Shown here: in pieces, positions 1 through 6,230 of the stretch
How positions within the stretch are numbered: the first letter of the stretch is position 1
Layout: the number at the start of each line of letters is the position of its first letter
Source: an uncultured Chlamydiae bacterium
GTDB taxonomy: Bacteria > Chlamydiota > Chlamydiia > Chlamydiales > CALBHK01
Assembly (NCBI GenBank): GCA_937894565.1
Contig: CALBHK010000269.1
Coordinates: 1 to 9,525, forward strand
Length of the DNA: 9,525 bases
Direction of reading: 5' to 3'
Notes under the pieces: model-generated
What the model was told of the DNA's origin: nothing
Databases searched by the model: none
What the model saw: only the letters and a program-made list of their open reading frames with translations
Program-made: the position numbers and the translations under genes

Positions 1-2
1 TG

Positions 3-50
3 ATAGATAATTATTTCAGCGCTGCATCCAAGAAGTTTGGTTGTTATTAA
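3..50 (+). CDS. Possible 3' end of an upstream gene (partial)
   Basis: Of the three forward frames only this one is open from the window edge; it reads 15 codons (ending SKKFGCY) to a TAA and is followed 17 bases later by a strong terminator, which is where a gene should end. In Chlamydia the neighbour on this side of prfB is a SWIB-domain protein (CT460), but these few residues do not clearly resemble a SWIB C-terminus. No product can be assigned and the frame could be open by chance. Confidence 0.25.
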   Translation: MDNYFSAASKKFGCY

Positions 51-67
51 TAAATGTTTAGTGAATC

Positions 68-99
68 AAAAGCCGGTATTTAACCGGCTTTTCTTTTTT
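68..99 (+). terminator. Rho-independent terminator upstream of prfB
   Basis: A perfect 10-bp stem (AAAAGCCGGT at 68-77 pairing with ACCGGCTTTT at 83-92) encloses a 5-base loop and runs into a T tract interrupted by one C (89-99). It separates the upstream transcription unit from prfB. The A/T-flanked stem could also work on the minus strand, but no minus-strand gene is supported nearby. Confidence 0.88.
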
Positions 100-139
100 A
101 TAATCGTTTTTTTAATAGAAAACAAATAAAAATTTCACC

Positions 140-168
140 TTTTCTGGAGGAGATTTTTATGTTACAAT
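140..168 (+). promoter_or_regulatory. Candidate promoter of prfB-GNAT unit
   Basis: TACAAT at 163-168 matches five of six bases of the TATAAT -10 consensus and lies 30 bases before the prfB start. A poor -35 candidate, TTTTCT, lies 17 bases upstream at 140-145. The position after the terminator and before the Shine-Dalgarno makes a promoter here necessary, but the exact boxes are uncertain. Confidence 0.35.
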
Positions 169-197
169 GCCAATGAGATACCAAAGCGGAGAGGCAT

Positions 198-1293
198 ATG
201 AACCAAGAAATGCAAGAGAGATTGAAGAGTATACGGGAAAGAATCGAAGATATGTGGAGGTATCTTTGACTTGCCTAAAAAGCAAGCAGAGATAGAAAAA
301 TTTCAAAATTTAATGGAATCAACAGACTTTTGGAATGATAAAGAAGCAGCCCAGAAGGTGATTAATGCCTGTAACCAACTCAAAGAATGGACGGTACCGG
401 CAGAGTCTGTAAAAGAAAAATTTGAGGCTGTGGAATCGCTCCTGCCCGATGCGTATGCTTTGCAAGAAACTGAAATGATTGCTGAACTGGAAAATGAGGT
501 GGCAATCATTGAAAAACAGTTGGAAGAGCTGGAAGTGCGCAAAATGTTTTCTGGCGAACTGGATAATAAAAACTGCTTTCTGACCATTAATTCGGGGGCT
601 GGGGGGACTGAAGCGTGTGATTGGGTCAATATGCTCTCGCGCATGTATCAGCGTTGGGGGGCAAGGCACAGCTGGCAAGTGGAGGTGTTGGATTTTTTAG
701 AGGGGGATGTAGCTGGGTATAAGAGTATCACAATTAAGCTCACAGGCGATTTTGTCTATGGGTTTGCCAAAGCAGAAAAAGGGGTGCATCGTTTGGTGCG
801 TATCTCTCCTTTTGATAGCAATGCGCGTCGCCATACTAGTTTTGCTTCTGTTGAAGTGACTCCAGAAATTACCGACGACATTCAAATTGATTTGCGTATG
901 GATGATGTGCGTATTGATACCTACCGCGCCTCTGGTGCTGGCGGCCAGCACGTTAATAAAACCGATTCCGCTGTGCGCATGACGCACATTCCATCGGGTA
1001 TTATTGTCACCTCGCAATCTCAGCGCAGTCAGATTCAAAACCGTGAAGCTTGTATTAAGCTGCTCTCCTCCAAACTTTATGAGTTGGAAGTGACTGAAAG
1101 AGAGAGAAAATTAAAAGAGATGGCGGGGGAAAAGAGAGATAACGCCTGGGGCTCTCAAATTCGTAATTATGTGTTTCAGCCCTATACTCTTGTTAAAGAT
1201 ACACGAACGAAGTATGAAGAGGGCAATGTGATTGCTGTCATGGATGGCGAAATAGATGGCTTTATTTATGCCTATTTAAAGGAATTTGGGTAA
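198..1293 (+). CDS. prfB: Peptide chain release factor 2, expressed by programmed +1 frameshift
   Basis: RF2 recognises UGA and UAA stop codons in the ribosomal A site and triggers peptide release. Translation starts at ATG 198 behind a GGAGAGG Shine-Dalgarno (188-194), reads 23 codons, meets an in-frame TGA at 267-269, and must shift +1 on CTT to continue with GAC (268-270) for another 340 residues, giving 364 in total; E. coli RF2 has 365. The codon-recognition tripeptide SPF is at about residues 203-205 and the catalytic GGQ at about 248-250, both within two residues of their E. coli positions. Other strong family matches are the KMFSGE and GGTEACDW segments before domain 2 and WGSQIR near the C-terminus. 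All domains are intact. An acetyltransferase gene follows after 21 bases, probably in the same transcript. Regulation is autogenous: scarce RF2 slows termination at the TGA and favours the shift. Confidence 0.97.
258..270 (+). promoter_or_regulatory. Programmed +1 ribosomal frameshift site of prfB
   Basis: The site reads GGAGG TAT CTT TGA C. The CTT codon (264-266) lets its tRNA slip to TTT, TGA (267-269) is the slow-decoding stop, and the following C (270) is the poor-termination context found in almost all bacterial prfB genes. The internal Shine-Dalgarno-like GGAGG lies just upstream of TATCTT at 256-260, where it stimulates the shift. TATCTTTGAC is identical to the classical E. coli core. 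Confidence 0.97.
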
Positions 1294-1314
1294 GGAAAGC
1301 AAAGGAGAATAAAT

Positions 1315-1842
1315 ATGTTTAGAAAAACTTTTGATGATCTACCCGAGTTAGAGGTGCGCTTAACCGAGAAAAATGATGGCAAATTTCTATATAAATGGCT
1401 ATGCGAGCCGGAAACAGTACGCTGGTTTGCCATGCACGAGGAAAGAGAGGTGCAGGAAGCCGCAGAGCGCTGGATCCTGTTTCATCAATATAAATGCAGT
1501 TTAACTGCCGTTTTTGATGGCGTTCCCTGCGGCATCGCCACCCTCTATTTACAGCCCTATCGTAAACTCTCTCATCAGTGTCAAATGGGGATTGTGGTAG
1601 GGGAGGGGTTTAAAAATTTGAGAGTGGGCAGTAAATTGATGGACTCGATTATTGAATTGGCGCGTGATCATTTTAATATCGAAGTTCTGCATTTGGAAGT
1701 GTATGGAGAAAATCCCGCCATTCGTTTATATAAACGACTGGGTTTTAGAGAGTTCGGTCGTCAAACGCATTTCATTAAAGAGACTGGGGGGGCTTATGTC
1801 TCTCGGGTGATGATGGAAATGTACATCGCTAAGAAATCTTAA
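1315..1842 (+). CDS. GNAT-family N-acetyltransferase, RimJ/RimL-like
   Basis: This 175-residue protein is a single GNAT domain that should transfer an acetyl group from acetyl-CoA to an amine; the substrate cannot be read from sequence. The N-terminal part (LEVRLTEKNDGKFLYKWL) resembles the opening strand and helix of RimJ/RimL-type enzymes. The acetyl-CoA pyrophosphate loop is at about residues 101-107 (LRVGSKL), slightly degenerate because the first glycine of the usual RGxGxG is replaced. Motif B follows at residues 130-144, with NPA and LYKRLGF, a very typical GNAT ending. AGGAG at 1302-1306 serves ATG 1315, and the gene begins 21 bases after prfB, so the two are likely cotranscribed. Chlamydia has an acetyltransferase-like gene (CT458) next to prfB, so this looks like an inherited pairing. 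It could modify a ribosomal or translation protein, but that is inferred only from the neighbour. Confidence 0.88.
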   Translation: MFRKTFDDLPELEVRLTEKNDGKFLYKWLCEPETVRWFAMHEEREVQEAAERWILFHQYKCSLTAVFDGVPCGIATLYLQPYRKLSHQCQMGIVVGEGFKNLRVGSKLMDSIIELARDHFNIEVLHLEVYGENPAIRLYKRLGFREFGRQTHFIKETGGAYVSRVMMEMYIAKKS

Positions 1843-1850
1843 GGTTCTGG

Positions 1851-1868
1851 AGTTTTTAGAGTTTTTAG
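1851..1868. repeat. Tandem 9-mer AGTTTTTAG, two copies
   Basis: AGTTTTTAG occurs twice head-to-tail at 1851-1859 and 1860-1868, just after the acetyltransferase stop, and is flanked by a second direct pair, TCTGGAG (1846-1852 and 1873-1879). It may be simple slippage; no function is apparent. Confidence 0.7.
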
Positions 1869-1891
1869 AGTCTCTGGAGCTTAAAAAGAGA

Positions 1892-1931
1892 TTAACCGCA
1901 GAGCCGCGGAGCGCGCAGAGCAATCGCAGAG
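1892..1931. repeat. Dispersed CGCAGAG-type repeat, copy 1
   Basis: A 40-base element begins TTAACCGCAGAGCCG and contains CGCAGAG three times (1897-1903, 1914-1920, 1925-1931). It aligns without gaps to 9368-9407: the first 15 bases are identical and 33 of 40 match overall by hand count. It is richer in G/C than the surrounding intergenic DNA. The unequal spacing of the units (17 and 11) rules out a CRISPR array. Confidence 0.8.
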
Positions 1932-2011
1932 GTCTATTATAATAAAAAGGCTCGCTTCAAGCCACCGCACTCTAAAATAAAAAAATGATTATTTGTGTAA
2001 TGTGATTTATC

Positions 2012-2028
2012 TTATTGAATTTCAATAA
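2012..2028. promoter_or_regulatory. Perfect 17-bp palindrome, possible operator
   Basis: TTATTGAA (2012-2019) and its exact reverse complement TTCAATAA (2021-2028) flank a single central T. The site lies about 80 bases upstream of the effector -10 box. The one-base centre argues against a transcript hairpin and fits a binding site for a dimeric regulator. In such A/T-rich DNA a chance palindrome is possible, and no specific regulator is recognised. Confidence 0.35.
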
Positions 2029-2085
2029 ATTAAGTAAAATTTCTAAGGTTAAGTTGTCTTTTAAATAGTATTATTTGCGTGTAAA

Positions 2086-2115
2086 TTAATTTAAAAATAA
2101 ATTTTATTGTATAAT
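2086..2115 (+). promoter_or_regulatory. Candidate promoter of the phosphatase/effector gene
   Basis: TATAAT at 2110-2115 matches the -10 consensus exactly and sits 36 bases before ATG 2152. The best -35 at proper spacing is TTAATT (2086-2091, 18 bases away), a weak match. A perfect -10 box is less surprising in A/T-rich DNA, but its position directly before an isolated gene supports it. Confidence 0.5.
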
Positions 2116-2151
2116 GTAGTTATCTATTGGTTTAAATTAATAGGTTTAATT

Positions 2152-4197
2152 ATGGAAATTGAAAGTTTGGGTCATACAAGTAGTAATCAATTCATTCAGG
2201 AACAAAGTCAAGGTGGAATCATAGGACGTAAAGTGACTTTACAAGAGGGAACTGATGAGGTGGATCAGAATTGGAAAGACGAGGATTTAAAAAAAGTTTT
2301 TCAATTTGTAATAAACAAATCCCGATTGAACAATTTAACTAAATGTGAAGCGGAAAATGGAATAGTCAAGTTGTATTATCATGGGGAAGATTATCCTTCG
2401 GAGGTGCATAGAGATGTACCCCTCAAATTGGATCAACCTTTGACCATTAATTTTGTATCTAAAGTTAAAATTTCATCTGATCATGTGGGAAGATGGGATG
2501 GATTAAAAAAAATATTTGCAGGCATTTTTCGTGCTTTATTTGGCAGCTCAGAGAAGGTAAAAAAAGAAATTTTAGTAGAAGGAAAAGCAGAGACTGAAGC
2601 AGAGAAGCTCAATGATATGGACAATTGGTATTCCACTCTTGATCTTACCGACTCTTCTAAGTTGCGCGGTGTCGATTGGCTTAAGCAGACATTGCATGCC
2701 TGGAATAAGGCGCTTACTGTGATAGAGGGAAAAAAACCTCAATTGGTGTTGAATGAGCCTTTAAATGAGCCTGTATTTGAGGACAACGAGGATGAGCCTT
2801 TATTTGAGGACAACCCGAATCAGTTGCTTAATAAAGAAGTCAAACCTGAAACTGTTCTTGAATTTAAAATTGATATTACAAAACATAAAGAATTTCAAAA
2901 ATATCAAACAGATATTGCAAAAGCTAAAACAGCAGAGCAAATTCATAACTTGACGACAAAATTTTATAAGAATGTCGTGATGAAAGAATATATGAAGGGT
3001 TTAAACAAACAAGAGAAGCAAGAGTTTGTGAAAGAGGTAGAAATGCAAATGGGAATGTCTGTTCCCAAAACTATTAAAAATGAATTTACTATAAAAAAAA
3101 CAGGGATATTTGGTAAAGACAAAGTAAAAGAAGAGGTAGAAAACATTTCCTTTGATTTAAGCATTGCCTATTTAGAGGGCAAGGGAGGAAGAGAAGACAC
3201 TGTTCAGTATATGAAAGATCATAATAAAGGTGTGCGTCCTAGCCGTTTAAGAAGCGGGGAAAAATTTCAAGGTATGCCTGTGAATTTGCGCCATCATAAA
3301 GTGCAGGTAGGGGATAAAGTGATCCATTCTTTGCGTTCAGGGGCTTTTGCTGTCCATGATAAAAATATTCCAAAAGAAGACCATCAAGACTTTGTGGTCG
3401 CTCAAGCATTGCCCAAGGTGATTAAAGGGATTGAGCTGATTGTGGGTGATCCGAACAAATTAAAAATAGCGATGGAAAAGGGCGGTTTTCTTTACCATGA
3501 GCAATCTTATATGAGTGATATGGATAAATCGGAAGCAGAGATGATCAAAGATGTCCGTTTAGCACTTAAAAGATTGGGAAAAGATTTACAGATTCAGTTT
3601 TCAAAAAAGGAGGCGCCAGGTTTAAAAATGGGTGAAAACGGCAAAATGATTTACACGATGGCTGTTCCAGAAGGCGGAAAAGAGGGGACTTATCCTGTGA
3701 CCACTATTTTTACAACCCATTCTGTGAATGAAAAACAGGCTTTTGGGCAACTTAAGGGCAAAAAAAATGAGTTGCAAAATGAAATTAATAAAGAGGCGAT
3801 GGAGCGTTTAGTATCTTATAACGGAGAGGAAATAGAACCCATTAAGAAGCACTATTTAGGAAGTGTGAGTGCCATTGATTATAGGGGAATTGATCTGATT
3901 CAAGAGGAGGTAGAAAAATTAGGCGGCATTACAGGGAAAATGTGTAAAAGTGGGAAGGATCGAACTGCTTGTGGTGTTATAGGCGATGTGGCCAATCGCT
4001 GCGAATTGGATGAGGATCAAGAGAAAGAGTTGAAAAGAGGGTTATTTCATGGGGCTTCCTACGTCATTACAGGTCAAAATACGGGTAAACCTTCGTCTTA
4101 CGCAATGAATAGCTTTCAAATGGGTGTGGGCGAGCATGGATATAAACCCGGCGTATTTTTTCCTCCTCGTCATCTTTGTGGCTCTGTACAAACTTAA
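2152..4197 (+). CDS. SopB/IpgD/INPP4-like phosphoinositide phosphatase, putative secreted effector
   Basis: Predicted phosphatase of phosphoinositides or inositol phosphates, 681 residues. The C-terminal half contains the CX5R active-site loop CKSGKDRT (C598 nucleophile, R604), identical in these eight residues to the loop of Salmonella SopB and one residue different from mammalian INPP4 (CKSAKDRT). About 70 residues earlier lies SVNEKQAF (S524-F531), matching the family's other conserved motif (GVNE in SopB, GINEQQ in INPP4). The tail YAMNSFQM, about 60 residues after the cysteine, recalls YAFNSLQL at the INPP4 C-terminus. The N-terminal 220 residues are not recognised: they begin with a polar Ser/Gln/Gly-rich stretch compatible with a type III secretion signal, include an amphipathic segment (about 117-131, KKIFAGIFRALFG), and end in an acidic 9-residue repeat (205-222). 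No signal peptide or membrane span is seen. ATG 2152 (AGG seven bases upstream) is preferred to TTG 2107, which overlaps the -10 box. Secretion and exact substrate are inferred. Confidence 0.85.
   Translation: MEIESLGHTSSNQFIQEQSQGGIIGRKVTLQEGTDEVDQNWKDEDLKKVFQFVINKSRLNNLTKCEAENGIVKLYYHGEDYPSEVHRDVPLKLDQPLTINFVSKVKISSDHVGRWDGLKKIFAGIFRALFGSSEKVKKEILVEGKAETEAEKLNDMDNWYSTLDLTDSSKLRGVDWLKQTLHAWNKALTVIEGKKPQLVLNEPLNEPVFEDNEDEPLFEDNPNQLLNKEVKPETVLEFKIDITKHKEFQKYQTDIAKAKTAEQIHNLTTKFYKNVVMKEYMKGLNKQEKQEFVKEVEMQMGMSVPKTIKNEFTIKKTGIFGKDKVKEEVENISFDLSIAYLEGKGGREDTVQYMKDHNKGVRPSRLRSGEKFQGMPVNLRHHKVQVGDKVIHSLRSGAFAVHDKNIPKEDHQDFVVAQALPKVIKGIELIVGDPNKLKIAMEKGGFLYHEQSYMSDMDKSEAEMIKDVRLALKRLGKDLQIQFSKKEAPGLKMGENGKMIYTMAVPEGGKEGTYPVTTIFTTHSVNEKQAFGQLKGKKNELQNEINKEAMERLVSYNGEEIEPIKKHYLGSVSAIDYRGIDLIQEEVEKLGGITGKMCKSGKDRTACGVIGDVANRCELDEDQEKELKRGLFHGASYVITGQNTGKPSSYAMNSFQMGVGEHGYKPGVFFPPRHLCGSVQT
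2764..2817 (+). repeat. In-frame 27-bp tandem repeat in the effector linker
   Basis: Two consecutive 27-base units encode NEPVFEDNE (residues 205-213) and DEPLFEDNP (214-222); a shorter NEPL precedes them at 201-204. The acidic, proline-containing repeat looks like a flexible linker between the unrecognised N-terminal region and the catalytic region, and its copy number could vary between strains. Confidence 0.75.
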
Positions 4198-4213
4198 ACT
4201 CATTTGCTATGAT
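4185..4213 (+). promoter_or_regulatory. Candidate promoter of yebC (and perhaps the pab string)
   Basis: TGTACA (4185-4190, four of six matches to TTGACA) is followed after exactly 17 bases by TATGAT (4208-4213, five of six to TATAAT) with an extended -10 TGC just before it. Transcription would start near 4220, leaving a short leader with the GAGG Shine-Dalgarno at 4231. The -35 box overlaps the last codons of the phosphatase gene, so yebC need not depend on effector transcription. Confidence 0.5.
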
Positions 4214-4240
4214 TTTCCTTGCTTATAGAAGAGGTAGATC

Positions 4241-4957
4241 ATGGCCGGACACAGCAAGTGGGCAAACATGCGTCATCGCAAGGGACGCGCAGATGCCAAA
4301 AAGGGCAAAATTTTTACGCGCGTGACAAAAGAGATCATCACAGCAGTCAAACTCTCTGGGGCTGACCCCAAATCCAACACCCGCTTGCGTCTGGCTTTAC
4401 AGAAGGCCCGCGATGCCAACATGCCTAATGACACTGTAGAGCGTAACATTAAAAAAGCTTTAAGTGCTGATCAGGCCGACTATACAGAGATGACTTATGA
4501 GCTCTACGGCCATGGGGGTGTGGGCATTATGGCGGATGTGATGACCGATAATAAAAATCGTATCGCTACCGATATGCGTATTGCTACAAATAAGAAGGGA
4601 GGCACTATTGCAACTCCAGGTTCTGTAGCGTTTAATTTTGAACGTAAGGGAGTGCTGCAAATTGCCAAAGAAAAAGCCATAGAAGAAGATCTTTTTATCG
4701 CCGCTACAGAATCCGGTGCGCAAGATTTTGAGCTAGCAGATGAACAGTATATGATCACCACAGACCCCTCAGAATTAAACATGGTTAAAGAAAAGCTCAA
4801 AGAAGCTGGCTATACAATCGAAGAGAGTTCACTTCAATTGATCCCTAAAAATTCCATAGAATGCAGCAAAGAGGACTATGAAGCTAACATAGCCCTTATT
4901 GAGTGGCTGGAAGAATTAGACGATGTAGATGCCGTTTTTCACAATATGGATGGTTAA
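4241..4957 (+). CDS. yebC: YebC/PmpR/TACO1-family protein
   Basis: At 238 residues this is a full-length member of a nearly universal bacterial family. The N-terminus MAGHSKWANMRHRKGRADAK is the family signature; YGHGGVGIM (about residues 88-96) and TDNKNRI (101-107) mark the conserved middle, and the acidic C-terminus ends LEELDDVDAVFHNMDG, also typical. Family members have been described as DNA-binding regulators (PmpR) and, for others including mitochondrial TACO1 and some bacterial YebC proteins, as translation factors helping at difficult peptide stretches; sequence alone cannot choose. A GAGG six bases before ATG 4241 sets the start. The 3' end overlaps pabB, suggesting coupled translation. 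In Chlamydia the corresponding gene (CT457) directly follows the acetyltransferase, whereas here the phosphatase gene intervenes. Base composition is richer in G/C than in the phosphatase and Inc-like genes. Confidence 0.96.
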   Translation: MAGHSKWANMRHRKGRADAKKGKIFTRVTKEIITAVKLSGADPKSNTRLRLALQKARDANMPNDTVERNIKKALSADQADYTEMTYELYGHGGVGIMADVMTDNKNRIATDMRIATNKKGGTIATPGSVAFNFERKGVLQIAKEKAIEEDLFIAATESGAQDFELADEQYMITTDPSELNMVKEKLKEAGYTIEESSLQLIPKNSIECSKEDYEANIALIEWLEELDDVDAVFHNMDG

Positions 4958-6230
4958 GAATCCACGTCAAATTATTTCTCTTCCCTTTTCTCAAGATCAA
5001 CTATTTGGCTTGGCGCAGAAATATTCCGCCTGCGTAGGCACTGCTTTTCTCTATTCCGGTGCGCAGCATGAGTGTTCTAAAAAATCTATCTTGGCATTTT
5101 TTCCGATCGGCTATAAAACCAGCTCTTCACCCTCATGCTGGGAGGAGTTGGAGCAATTGCCTTTTACGGGTGATCCTTATCCCTTGTGGATAGGGTATTT
5201 GAGCTATGAAATGGGTGCTTATAGTGATAGGGGAAAGCAATTACCCATAAAAGAGCTCGCTTTGCCTCATTTTGAATTCTACCGCTATGCAATAACCATT
5301 ATCTATGATCATGCGTTGCTTATAGCCACATTTGTTTTTGATGAAGATCAGAAAAAGATAGAACTCTTACCTGATCAAATTTTTGCAAGCACAACCACTA
5401 ACGATACAATAGAAAGTTATACTCAAAAAATTAAAGCCATTCAGGAAGAGATTTTGAATGGAAATGTTTATCAGGTGAATTTATCCAGGCAAATGGTTTT
5501 TAATGGTTTTCTGGATCCTTTTTTGTTGTTTTTAAAATTAACAAAACGCAACCCCGCTCCCTTTGGAGCATTTCTGCATACACCTCATGCATTTATTATC
5601 TCTTCTTCTCCGGAGAGGCTTTTGATGAAAAAGGGGGATTTATTAGAGACACGGCCTATCAAGGGAACCGCTCCAAGAGGGTTGAATGCGCAGGAAGATG
5701 AAGCGTCTAAAGCAAAGCTCTTAAATTCTGCTAAAGAAAAAGCAGAATTGATGATGATTACAGATTTAATGCGTAACGATTTAAATAGAGTGAGCTTAAA
5801 TGGCAGCGTGCAGGTGATAAAGGTGCGTGAAGTGGAAGCTTATGAAAATGTTTATCATACTGTTTCTATAATACAGTCCCGCCCTCTTACTAATATCTCT
5901 TCTATAGACATTCTACGCTCTATTTTTCCGGGAGGCTCTGTAACGGGCTGCCCAAAGCTAAGCGCCATGGAATTTATTGCAAAGTTTGAAGGGCGTGCGC
6001 GTGGGATTTATACGGGCTCTATAGGGTATTTTTCAGGTAATGGGGATTTTGATTTTAATATTGCAATACGGACTATTCAAATTAAAGGGGAAGAAATTAA
6101 TGTTCAATTAGGAGGCGCAATAGTTGTTGATTCCGATTCAAAAAAAGAATATGAAGAGACTATACACAAGGGAAGCTCTATTTTTCATGTGTTAAGGGAG
6201 GTCTTAGATGGAGAGCATTGCAATACTTAA
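4950..6230 (+). CDS. pabB: Aminodeoxychorismate synthase component I
   Basis: PabB converts chorismate plus ammonia (normally from PabA and glutamine) to 4-amino-4-deoxychorismate in p-aminobenzoate and folate synthesis. This 426-residue protein has the whole chorismate-binding domain: EILNGNVYQVNLSR, SSSPERLL, RPIKGTAPRG, the loop FPGGSVTGCPK (about 326-336), GIYTGSIGYFS and a GGAIVVDSDSKKEYEET block. Lysine at about residue 238 in PIKGT is the PabB hallmark; anthranilate synthase (TrpE) has alanine there, so TrpE is disfavoured. Starting at ATG 4950 leaves ten residues before LPF, the same as before LPW in E. coli PabB, so it is preferred over ATG 4929, which would add seven residues; neither has a clear Shine-Dalgarno. 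The first codons overlap the end of yebC by 8 bases, suggesting translational coupling. No pabA or fused glutaminase is in the window, so the amidotransferase must be elsewhere or shared with TrpG. Confidence 0.94.
   Translation: MVKNPRQIISLPFSQDQLFGLAQKYSACVGTAFLYSGAQHECSKKSILAFFPIGYKTSSSPSCWEELEQLPFTGDPYPLWIGYLSYEMGAYSDRGKQLPIKELALPHFEFYRYAITIIYDHALLIATFVFDEDQKKIELLPDQIFASTTTNDTIESYTQKIKAIQEEILNGNVYQVNLSRQMVFNGFLDPFLLFLKLTKRNPAPFGAFLHTPHAFIISSSPERLLMKKGDLLETRPIKGTAPRGLNAQEDEASKAKLLNSAKEKAELMMITDLMRNDLNRVSLNGSVQVIKVREVEAYENVYHTVSIIQSRPLTNISSIDILRSIFPGGSVTGCPKLSAMEFIAKFEGRARGIYTGSIGYFSGNGDFDFNIAIRTIQIKGEEINVQLGGAIVVDSDSKKEYEETIHKGSSIFHVLREVLDGEHCNT

Larger units (their letters stand above)
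1843..2151. other. AT-rich intergenic region between GNAT and phosphatase genes
   Basis: No convincing gene lies in these 309 bases. From left to right they hold a tandem 9-mer (1851-1868), a CGCAGAG-type dispersed repeat (1892-1931), a very A/T-rich stretch with a perfect 17-bp palindrome (2012-2028), and a TATAAT box (2110-2115) before the effector start. No convincing intrinsic terminator for the prfB-GNAT unit is seen; the best hairpin (GGCT/AGCC at 1949-1963) is only four pairs. Confidence 0.7.

Noticed and set aside
159..176. Tiny leader reading frame MLQCQ behind a GGAGG, upstream of prfB
   Set aside because: Five codons with a good Shine-Dalgarno, but it overlaps the likely -10 box, so it would lie upstream of the transcription start; probably chance.
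303..1038. Minus-strand open frames within prfB
   Set aside because: Antisense shadows of a conserved gene, with no family similarity or start signals.
1892..1931. CRISPR-like repeat array of CGCAGAG units
   Set aside because: Units are only 7 bases with irregular spacing of 17 and 11, no spacers of constant length, and no cas genes.
1949..1963. Terminator after the acetyltransferase gene
   Set aside because: Only a four-pair stem and no T tract follows.
2107..2151. Upstream in-frame TTG start for the phosphatase, adding 15 residues
   Set aside because: The TTG overlaps the perfect TATAAT box, has no Shine-Dalgarno, and the extra residues are hydrophobic with no family support; ATG 2152 with a nearby AGG is better.
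2765..2953. Overlapping + strand frame inside the phosphatase gene
   Set aside because: Arises from the 27-bp repeat and A/T-rich DNA in another frame; no start signal and low-complexity product.
4460..4800. Minus-strand open frames within yebC
   Set aside because: Antisense shadows; the + strand protein is unmistakable.
4929..4949. Earlier ATG for pabB
   Set aside because: It would enlarge the overlap with yebC and add seven residues not matched by E. coli PabB; the spacing to the LPF motif fits ATG 4950. It cannot be fully excluded because neither start has a good Shine-Dalgarno.
4950..6230. Anthranilate synthase component I (TrpE)
   Set aside because: The diagnostic position in RPI-K-GT is lysine rather than alanine, and pabC is in the same operon.
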